NCBI GenBank assembly: GCA_916613615.1
Contig: OU744730.1
Coordinates: 4,309,582-4,373,581 of the forward strand
DNA: 64,000 nt
Source: Steromphala cineraria
Lineage: Eukaryota > Mollusca > Gastropoda > Trochida > Trochidae
Direction: 5' to 3'
The notes under the pieces are model-generated. The model did not search any database and had not been told where the DNA came from. It worked only from the letters and a program-made list of their open reading frames with translations. Each line of letters starts with the position of its first letter. Positions within the stretch are counted from its first letter, which is position 1. Positions 1 to 9,700 of this stretch are shown here, piece by piece. Both the position numbers and the translations under genes were made by a program.

Positions 1-513
1 TTTCCATCCACGATAGACACCTATTAACAGACACTTCAGCCAGAAAGCCTTTCTTTATTTTGCCATTTTCAAATGATATTTTTTAGAGGATAAAGACAGT
101 GTGTCACTAATGGAATTTTGATTCAAGACTGTGCATTTGACACCGCGAGCTTGCCGAAAAGCTCTTAACAATGATTTGCACCTAATCATTGCCCAACTTC
201 TCTCTCTGACAGATTCGCCCTTCTACAATATTTCTTCCAGATAAATTATTCGCGACTTCAATCCCCTGTTTAGCCTTCATGCTCAACTTTTGATTTCTTA
301 GAGAGTTTTTTTGCAAATTTTTCCTTCCAACATTTGTTGATACGAGCCTGGTCACAATGTATTCAATTTGTCTGTTCGAAATTTGTTTGAAATGATATCT
401 GATGTTGCTTAGGTACCAATAATTCTTTTCCTTTTAAACATCTAAGAGCCTTTTAGACTTATTCAACGTAGAAATGGGTATTAGAGAATATTGATTGAAG
501 TGTTTTTAGGCTT
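1..513. other. AT-rich noncoding flank
   Basis: No open frame, RNA gene or clear repeat is visible here. It ends where a tandem repeat begins. Confidence 0.6.
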
Positions 514-1020
514 TTGGATTTGACATGTCTTCTTTTTGTTTTCTATCATAATATAAAAAGTAAGCTTTTTAAAAAGAGATGTTTATGTTTTTGTACTTTT
601 AACAAAAGTTGGATTTGACATGTTTTGTTTTAGGTTCCTATCATAATATGACAAGTATACTGTTTTTAAAGCGACGTTTTGTTTTGTTACTTTTATCAAG
701 GCTGTTGGATTAGAAATGTTTTGTTTTTGTTTTCTATCATGATATAACAAGTAAACTTTTTTCAAATTAGATGTTAATTTTTTGATCTTTTAACAAAAGT
801 TGGATTTGACAGGTTTTTTTTAGGTTCTTATCATAATATAACAAATAAATTGTTTTTAAAAGTGATATTTATGTTATTGTACTTTTATCAAGACTGTTGG
901 ATTTGACATTTCTACTTTTTTTCTATCATAAAATATGTAAACTCTATTTAAAAGGGAGATTTAAGTGTTTTAAGTCTAATACATCTGACATGTTTTGTTT
1001 TATTTTCTATCAAAATATAA
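514..1020. repeat. diverged ~95-bp tandem repeat
   Basis: The phrase TTGGATTTGACATG, followed by a T-rich stretch and CTATCATAATATA, recurs near 514, 609, 703, 799, 896 and, weakly, 983. That gives about six copies with a ~95-bp period. Short open frames here are by-products of the repeat. The last copy abuts the MITE at 1023. Confidence 0.7.
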
Positions 1021-1022
1021 AG

Positions 1023-1276
1023 AAGACAAGAGTAATTCTATGAATGGACAACTTCTTTATTGGATGGTGGCGACGTTTTGGTATAGATTCTTATACCATT
1101 TTCAAGCATATGGTGAAAAATGAGGAGTACAGCAATTTATACAGTTTGGTATGATACTGAGAAAACAATAACAGTTACAACAGAATAAGGTAACAATTAC
1201 ATCAAAAGATAAATTACATGAAACGTTGCCACTGTCCAATAAAGAAGTTGTCCATCCATAGAATTACTCTTGTCTT
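1023..1276. mobile_element. 254-bp MITE with 42-bp terminal inverted repeats
   Basis: Positions 1023-1064 and 1235-1276 are inverted repeats with one mismatch, beginning AAGACAAGAGTAATTCTATG and ending ACTTCTTTATTGGA. Flanking TATAA-like sequence on both sides hints that the inverted repeat or a TA target extends a few bases further. There is no coding capacity. A diverged left half occurs near 36312-36412, and a phrase from its end (AATAAAGAAGTTG) recurs twice near 48.79 and 48.90 kb, so it is a dispersed family. The superfamily is not determined. Confidence 0.8.
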
Positions 1277-3270
1277 ACTTATACCATCAACTTCTAGAAT
1301 GCCACTCAAACAGCTCATAATATAAAGAATGAAATCTTTTTGAAAAAGGTTTGTGGCCTTCATGTTTTTTTACTTAGATTTAACTAATATGTTGTATAAT
1401 GTTTTTATAAAAAATTGTTGTTTTCCACATAATTATGGAATTTTTTTTACATTAAAATGATGTTACCAATATAACACTACCCTTATTGTACCCTACCAAG
1501 AATATTTTTTTGATTCAACAATTAGCCATTGAAGTTGAGTGGCAAATTAGGATAATATAATAAAAAATGTCCTTAAAAGTTCAAGGTTGTTCCAATGACA
1601 TCCATTTCAATAGGTGACCTCTCAAATCTTTTACTGAATGGAGAAAAATATCTTCTTAATAAATATATCTTGAGCAGTAGCTTTGTAAAAAAAATTCATC
1701 AAAAATTGAAATTAGAATATGAATATTATTTTAAAAAATTAAACTATGAATTATCAAATTGAAAAACATTTCACAACAGACTCAGGATCAAAACAAAAAC
1801 ATTTTGTCTTTAATTTATAAATTTGTCTGAATTAGAATGTCTGTGAAATCATTTTAAATTGAGGATGAGATTGCAAAGGTATATTACACAGTCTCTATTA
1901 GATTTATTTCCTTGCGGCATTAATCAGCTGTTTTCGCGATTGATTAGCTGGAGAAAAGATTCATCTTGTGGAAATCTTCTAAAGAAGTCGAAAACAAGAA
2001 GTGGCTTGACCATAGTTAATTCTATTCCAGTAATAGGATTTTGATTTAAGGGTGTTTAAAAGTAAAAAGGAAACATCAATGTACGTCTATCTTATCTGAC
2101 GTCTTATCCATCACCATGGATACGGGTCAACCCTCTGTCTGTCCTAAAGGATTGTGGGATACCTGTCCAATTCACCTACACGAGAAGTTGACGTAAGAAT
2201 TGTATCATGCCCCATGCAAGCCCTTGGATCTTGACCCTCCGAGTACCCCCCCCTGCCGTTATCCCCCCGCCTGATGGATGGCCGAAGATACATAATGATA
2301 CTCCCGACATGAAAACTTCTTGCATGTGGGCAAAATTGGACTCGCAATAAGGTCTTTACTGTCGCCGGCAAGCGATTTAGTCTCAAAGACCACTGGAATT
2401 AGTTGAAAATAACGTGAGCGAAATGGGTTTCCTGAGTCGGGAAGGGGATTAGTTTCGATTACAAGTTGATCTGGGAGCAGACATAGAGGGGACGACCGGC
2501 TCACAGCTTTCCACAAGGGACATGGACAAACAACCTTTTTTGAAGGAAAAAATGATCCATTCGGAACTCTCCCGATACAATAACCGTCTGACAGCTAGCT
2601 TATGATTGGTCAAATTACTCGGAAAGGTTTTCCGAAGTGATGTTTGCAATGTGTGACCTCTTTGATGCAATTACCCTGACTAGTTGAGCTCACTTCCGTG
2701 TCTTCGTTGCAAATAATTCATCGCAATATGAACTTCTTTGATGGTTCAAAGTTGTATGATGTCCGTATAAAAAGCCGCGATTTGAACATTCCTCTTGTTT
2801 CACGCCTAGCTTTGGGAAATGTAAAGCTAATTATTTCGGGAAAGATATGATGTTTTCTTTGATGTTTCTTTTCAAAATGAAACCCCATTTTTGGTATGTT
2901 TTTGGAGTGATAAAAGCGGATTTAGCTATAATGATAATGATACTATTGACCAAAGTAATTGTACAGCTAAGTGTTTTTGTTCTCAATGATATTTTTGTAC
3001 ATTTGGAACAAGAAAACAACAAAAAAAGGATCTTTTGTTCAACACTATGAACATTTAAGAAAGATTTAAGAAAAATTGTTCTTTGTTTTTTTAATATATC
3101 ATAGTAACTCAATCGAAAAAAAAATATCCTTAGAAATAAATATAATTGGATGCTAACTTTTAAGTATTATGTTTTTTTATTTTAGAGGCATTTGGAAGTT
3201 GACCGTGTAGCCAATGTGTTTTAAGGAATTTTAACATCTTTATTGCATGAATGTAGCATTTATCTGTTGA
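1277..3270. other. noncoding; GC-richer island at 2050-2720
   Basis: No gene is supported. Short frames at 1859-2044 and 2144-2670 lack splice context or recognisable motifs. The 2050-2720 segment is less AT-rich and free of obvious repeats, so it could be regulatory. The rest is AT-rich and plain. Confidence 0.5.
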
Positions 3271-3842
3271 TGTGAACACCTTGATCTAGTATGTGAACAC
3301 CTTGATCTAGTATGTGAACACCTTGATCTAGTATGTGAACACCTTGATCTAGTATGTGAACACCTTGATCTAGTATGTTAACACTTTGATCTAGTATGTG
3401 AACACTTTGATCTAGTATGTGAACACCTTGATCTAGTATGTGAACACCTTGATCTAGTATGTGAACACCTTGATCTAGTATGTGAACACTTTGATCTTGT
3501 ATGTGAACACCTTGATCTAGTATGTGAACACCTTGATCTTGTATGTGAACACCTTGATCTAGTATGTGAACACCCTGATCGTATATGTGAACACCTTGAT
3601 CTAGTATGTGAACACCTTGATCGAGTATGTGAACACCTTGATCTAGTATGTGAACACTTTGATCTTGTATGTGAACACCTTGAACTATTATGTGAACACC
3701 TTGATCTAGTATGTGAACACCTTGATCTAGCATGTGAACACCTTGAACTATTATGTGAACACCTTGATCTAGTATGTGAACACCTTGATCTAGTATGTGA
3801 ACACTTTGATCTTGTATGTGAACACATTGATCTAGTATTTGA
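3271..3842. repeat. 21-bp minisatellite, ~27 copies
   Basis: A unit reading TGTGAACACCTTGATCTAGT plus one base is repeated about 27 times. Recurrent variants are ACTTTGATCTTG, GAACTATTA and GATCGTATA. Because 21 is divisible by 3, two minus-strand frames stay open (7-residue units), but these are repeat artefacts without initiation or splice context. Confidence 0.92.
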
Positions 3843-5148
3843 ATCACAGAAAACTATGCAACACCAAAATTGTCATCTGCTTATAATGAAATTATACATT
3901 TATAGACTAGCTGGTGATGAGGTCAATACCTGTTTCTTTAATTATACCCGATTAAACCACATTGTTCTCTGACTTCTGCCTCAGTCAATATTGATATGAC
4001 TTCCAACTTCTAAAATGGCTCTCACAGAATGAAGTTCTAATAAAGTCAAGTTACTATGGTAAGTTTGTCATTTCTTCACTTCTTCACCCTATTAATTAAT
4101 TTGATGTATTAACTAATTTATCCTTTATGTTGAATTCAATAAATGCTATTTCAGCATATAAAGTTTTGAAAGTAAAAAATTCAATATCTACTAACATCTA
4201 TTTTCATTATTTTTATTACTTTTACATAGAATTTTGAATATTTTTTGTTACCTGTAATGATCATCATCAAATGAGAGTAGAACTCATGCATGATTATTAA
4301 ATCAATCATCTAAAGAAGCAAATTTAAAAAATGAAATTTCAAATTTCAAATTTTATCAAAATTTAATAAAAGCTTGTCTTTTTAAGATCACTGGAGAAGA
4401 GAACATGAAATGTTTTACTTGTACAATCACACTGATATGATTTCGTTCATTTTGAGTTTAATCAAGCAAGCCCTAAAATACAAATGGATATGGTTTAAAT
4501 TCTCCATAAAATGCCACATTTTGCTGGAGGGCGCAGATCTGACGAGATAACTATCAAGAGACAAGATTGTATCTTTTCAGAGGAAATGTCACAAATTGGT
4601 CGAAAGATGTCACTCGTTACGAAAACTGTCACCAGAGAAAATTATCTTCATAAAATTCTTTCATATACTGACGGCAATCTCCCAGGCTGATTGAAGGGCT
4701 TCTTAGATTTCAATTATGAAAAATTTTCTTCGATTTGATCCGACGCCTGATAGCTCTCAAAATATTAGGATTACATTATTAAAGAAGAAATTCAAACGAT
4801 GGCACTTAAGGGGGTATTACATTTTGATGACATACGATTTCCTTAAGAAGTATTAGACCATTTTCAATTTTCTGGAGTAATTGGAATATAATTCTCATAT
4901 CTTAATTTGTTCATCATATAAAAGCAGATAATGTTAGTTTGCGTGCTATTTCCTGATGAGATGCCTGCGCAAATAATACAAAGACCCGTTCAATATCGGA
5001 ATCTGGCCGAATATGCTCTCGAGATGAAAATTGTCCTTTCGAAGATTGAGCAATATTCTTCCCATGCTTTGAAGTAATCCCTGAAAATGAAGCCTGCCTA
5101 TCATGTTAATATCCATTGGTAGCCATTTTGATGTGATACGGATGTGCA
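3843..5148. other. AT-rich noncoding flank left of the CACTA element
   Basis: Nothing recognisable was found. This is the presumed host sequence adjoining the left insertion point of the transposon. Confidence 0.5.
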
Positions 5149-5151
5149 AAT

Positions 5152-5164
5152 ACCCTTACAAAAA
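5152..5164 (+). repeat. left terminal inverted repeat of the CACTA-like element
   Basis: ACCCTTACAAAAA, the exact reverse complement of 19403-19415. The preceding AAT (5149-5151) is the proposed target duplication. Confidence 0.87.
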
Positions 5165-5211
5165 AAACTCTAATTAGCAATAATGTTGCAGCATTGTTTT
5201 CGCTCGACCGT

Positions 5212-5227
5212 GCCGCAACATTGCGGC
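5212..5227. promoter_or_regulatory. left subterminal palindrome
   Basis: GCCGCAA-CA-TTGCGGC is a perfect 7+2+7 dyad 48 bp inside the left terminus. The same GCCGCA/ATTGC vocabulary recurs in the right subterminal dyad (19241-19298). It is a likely binding site for an element-encoded protein. Confidence 0.6.
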
Positions 5228-5300
5228 TGAAATTACGAATTTACCATGCAAATTAGCGATCAACAGCGTTGCAGCTAGCTCATTTGCATACATGACGACA

Positions 5301-5564
5301 AGCGTTGCACTCTTATGAGCGACAAGCGTTGCACTCTTATGAGCGACAAGCGTTGCACTCTTATGAGCGGCATGCGTTGCACTCTTATGAGCGGCATGCG
5401 TTGCACTCTTATGATCGGCAAGCGTTGCACTCCTATTAGCGGCAAGCGTTGCACTCTTATAAGCGGCATGCGTTGCACTCTTATAAGCGGCATGCGTTGC
5501 ACTCTTATTAGCGGCATGCGTTGCACTCTTATTAGCGGCATGCGTTGCACTCTTATTAGCGGCA
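5301..5564. repeat. left subterminal 24-bp tandem array, 11 copies
   Basis: The core CGTTGCACTCTTAT recurs every 24 bp, joined by spacers such as GAGCGACAAG, GAGCGGCATG, AAGCGGCATG and TTAGCGGCATG. The array ends in GGCAACCGTTCC (5561-5572). A related phrase, CAACAACCGTTCC, lies near the right end (19315-19327). Arrays of short subterminal repeats are typical of CACTA elements, where the element's DNA-binding protein assembles on them. Open frames across the array on both strands are artefacts of the period being divisible by 3. Confidence 0.85.
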
Positions 5565-6711
5565 ACCGTTCCATTTGTTTTACTTCTAAAAGCGACAGTT
5601 TTTTTACTCATGGGTGGGTTAGAGCCAATATATATTTATTCAGTGTAATGTATCAAAAGAAGCTCACAGTTTCTCTCATGACTACACTGAATACACAAAC
5701 TTGAACAAAAGTTCAACATGGCTAGTCAGTATAAGAAATACAAAAACATTGCAAACTTTTTATTTTTTTATTTTGACGACACATGATTAATAACAATAAC
5801 AATAAAATGTGTGACAGTTGTACATGCAGAAATATGCGTGTAAAATGAGCTTTTATACAACATCAGGCATCCTAGCACTAACATGATTGAGGTGGTTTTA
5901 ACACCACTTTCAGTATTTCACTTATGTCGGTGCTGCTAGTATAATTGTAGGTGTAGTGGTTTTGCGTCGCAGTGAAATCTACAGGCATCGGCTGGAACTA
6001 TTGGGGGTAGAATACTGAAATTCAGTGTAGCATTTCACACAGTTCTCTAATGCAGAAAAATTCCAAGACTCATGGCAGGATTTGAACCACGGACTAGTAA
6101 CATGGACCATTAACAGGTTTGAGAGATGTGCTGAATTATTCCTCATTAATCATCATCTACATGTTATTTTATAAAATAAAATAAATATGACCCACATCTT
6201 GAAATATTTTCATGAAAACAGACATCCTAATACACATATTTGAGATGATTATGCTTAATTATTTTGTACAATCTTCTTTTACCTAATGTGTAATAATCAA
6301 ATTTTATATCTCATTTACATTTTAAATAACAATCAAAATAAATGTGACAGTTTCGAACTCATTTTGAAATACACTCATCAACTCAGACATCTGGTGAGTT
6401 ACCGTTGAACAAACATCTAAGAACATAATTCATCACAAAAAAATAAAAATGACAATTTCAAAATTAATTCACATTTTCAGACATTAGCACTGACAGGTTT
6501 GTGAAAAACCAATTTCCTACTTCATGAATAAAAATTTTGAAAATAAATGTAGCCAGTGTCACACATGGCAAGAGAATTGAAAATACTTTAAACAGTATAT
6601 AGCACTAAGAGATTACTAACTAACATGTCCAACAATTTAAAATTGTTTGATTATTTTGGCATCAGGATAACTAGCTAAGAAGGAAACTGCAAAATTTCCT
6701 ATGGGACTCCT
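5565..6711. other. left arm of the element, 3' flank of the minus-strand gene
   Basis: AT-rich and noncoding apart from a nested SINE (5875-6135). It should contain the 3' UTR and poly(A) site of the BEN-like gene. No single poly(A) signal is convincing. Confidence 0.5.
5875..6135 (-). mobile_element. tRNA-derived SINE (family A), nested in the CACTA-like element
   Basis: Read on the minus strand this contains GTGGTTCAAATCCTGCC (a B-box-like GGTTCAAATCC), then GAGAACT, AATGCTACACTGAATTTCAG, AGCCGATGC, ATACTAGCA and AGTGAAATACT. These occur in the same order as in the copies at 42960 and 23490. It is clearly diverged from both. It lies downstream of the stop codon of the minus-strand gene, so it does not break either element gene. 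Confidence 0.7.
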
Positions 6712-9700
6712 CTAGATACTGGGGTCTTGAGCGGCTCCTGAAAAGAGAACATATTAATTAGTTTCAATGAAAAAAGACAATTAATATTAATGTTCTTTTT
6801 TAACCTAGAAAAATGTTATCAGTACTTAAATTTTCAAATGCATGTCCTGAGGACAATAAATTATTATTATTACTATTCACAAAAGTTGCATTTTGGAAAA
6901 TGCTCTAGCAGAAAAGTCACTTACTCTTCAATATCCTGGCCCTAAGGCCTCTTCTCATTGTTGAGAGTTTCTGATTGGATGCCTCATTGAAGGCCTTTGG
7001 CGTCATCCTTAGTTCACGTACAGCAAACACTGAGAACAAAAAATAGTATGATTTCATATTATTTGTATTTAATCATTACTAATTAATTATAATATATATT
7101 AATTATTATTATATATTATTTATATATAATAAATTATATTTTTTTACAAAAACAATTCCATACACTGGTTTATTATGGAATTTACAAATTCACCTAAGAT
7201 TTTAACCGAGATAGTAATTCTTTCAAAACAAGGAAACTCACCTCTTACAGCTTCAATGACAATCTTCTGCCATCCATGGAATGTGCAGATTCCGCCGACA
7301 TCCCCGACATCTGTGGGCTGGAACATGCCAGAAATCATGGCCTTAACTAAAAATCCACCATCTTTTTTGTTGGTTTTTGCCCGGACTGTCGTAAACCAGG
7401 CAGTTGGTACAACCAAAGGATGTCCTTCCGCTAAAGTGATGTACCCAGGGGGACAGGCCATGTCAGCACTTAGGATTCTCTGTTAAAGAAATGACATAAT
7501 AAAAATCTTGTTGATATATATGAACACATTTTTGGGGGATTTGAGAAAATATTCAGTTTCGTTTTGTTTTTGTAAAAAATGATATATTATTGATCAATCA
7601 TAAGTAATTTATTTACAGTATTTGACGATAACAATTTGAATTCACAATAAAAAAAATAACAATTTGATCACACTTACAAATTCACACTTTTCGATCTGCA
7701 GGCCTGTGGCCGGTTTGTAGTGGTGAGCTGAAAACATAAATCAAACATGAACAATTGCACACATGGACAGATTGAAAAATGACGTGTTAGTTCAGTATAG
7801 GTTAATATCCTTGTAACTCTCCATTCCTGGAAAAAAATGGAGCTGAGGCTCATAATATTTTTAGGAATGGATAGTTACAAGGATATTAACTGATTCTCAA
7901 CCTATTGCCTATATAAACATTTGAAATTTCAAGTCAAAAACTTGGTGAAAAATAGAACGTACTGAAAATAAAGCATAGAAAAAAATGCTGTCACACGTTT
8001 ACTTTAATATGTTATAGATTTCAGAGCATGCTAACTTTTGTTTTTCTTTTCATTCATTAATATTTTTACATTTACATCACAACTTGATAAGTAGTTTTTC
8101 ATTAAATATCTTATTATTTCAACATTTACCTATGGATGGAGGATTCTGGTGATTTTTCAAGCAAGCAAGCTCAGCAGTGAGTTTCTGAACTTCTTGTTCA
8201 AGACTAAGGATCCTGAGATCCTTTTCCGAACAAGCATCGCAATGCGTGAGTAAGTCTGCCGTGAACGAATGGCCAGTGTAGGGTCTTCTCAGGAGAGGGG
8301 TGTGTACAAGGGTGGGGCTAGGAGCAGAGGGAGTAAAGAGAGGGGAAGGGAAGTAGTTAGCTAAGGAGGGAAGTGAGGAAGGCAGGGTTGGGGTGAAAGG
8401 GGTGGACGGGGCAGCAGACTGGAATGGGAAAGGAGTAGGCAAGCTATTGTTAGTTGAGGCATGCTGGGGAGCAAAGGAATCATGCTGGGTTGGTTGGGAT
8501 GAGGGATGCTGGGTTAAGGGGGTAAGAACGACAGAGGGGGGAGGAGGGGTTGGAGAACGGGGAGGAGGAGGGGTGGGAGAACGGGGAGGAGGAGGGGTGG
8601 GAGAACGGGGAGGAGGGGTGGGAGAACGGGGAGGAGGGGTGGGAGAACGGGGAGGAGGAGGGGTGGGAGAACGGGGAGGAGGGTTAGAAGAACGAGCAGG
8701 AGGAGAGTTAGAAGAACGAGCAGGAGGGGGGTTAGAAGAACGAGCAGGAGGAGGGTTAGAAGAACGAGCAGGAGGGGGGTTAGAAGAACGAGCAGGAAGT
8801 GCAGCATGCACTGTGACGGGAGCCTGAAACAACCTTCTAGCCATGTCCTTAGCAGCCTTAACTCGAGCACTTGCTGCTTCCTTCTGGGCTGCTTTCAGGT
8901 CTGAAAATAAATTATATAACATTTCATAAAATGCATATTTTGTTTCAGGGTTCAAAATAAGCAGTTGCCCAGTAGCCAATGACTAGTGATGAAAGATGTT
9001 GGGCTAGTATAATGCAATGACCTGAAGTGCAAGGACTAGTTAGATTTTAGAACACTTTTGATTATGTCGATGTACTTTGAGAGACATTTTAGAAGTTGGA
9101 ATGGCAAAGATTTGATACAGATTCTCGCATACAATGAAAAAAAGAAGTTGTCAACCATAAATTCCTCTGCATTATAATCAGGAATGCACCAGTCTGAATA
9201 GCTGGTTCAGCAATGGGACTGTTTGTTGATGGGTTAGTCTGTTGGACAGCACATAGTAGTATTGAGGTCTAAAACGTCCATTCACATAACACTTGAGAAA
9301 AACATAGTAATTTTACCTTTGGACTTCTGCTTTGATGTCTCTTGCAATCCCTCAACAGCTGAAAATAAAAATAAGAAGATAATTCTTGCTCCCTAATTAA
9401 TTTTCAATAAAAACAAATAAAGAATAATTTTTGTTTGAAAATTTTTTTTGTATGTATTTCAACTTCATAAATACACCACAATGCACTACAAATATACACT
9501 ACAAGTTTGTAATTTTCATTTACAAGCCCAAACTTAAGCATTGTCGTGCTAGTTATACCCAAAAGTAATTGCTTTCCAAGTCGTTCAAGTGACAACAGCA
9601 TGTTTTTAATTTAGTAATGTAATGTTTTGTGTAATACATAATGAAGTATATTGATAATTAATGTTAAAAATCTCATTGCACAAAAGAGAACAAATCACAT

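Noticed and set aside
3260..3847. 195-codon open frame on the minus strand (repeated ILDQGVH units)
   Set aside because: It is the 21-bp minisatellite read in frame. A second frame of the same strand is also open, and there is no promoter, splice or domain signal.
5301..5564. CRISPR-like regular repeats
   Set aside because: The repeats are directly tandem without unique spacers, in animal DNA.
5174..5704. Several open frames over the 24-bp array on both strands
   Set aside because: The period is divisible by 3, so frames stay open by arithmetic. The array sits in the subterminal zone of a transposon.
8393..8827. Plus-strand frame rich in Gly-Glu-Arg
   Set aside because: It is the antisense of the Pro-rich exon 5 of the minus-strand gene, whose splice sites and phases fit.
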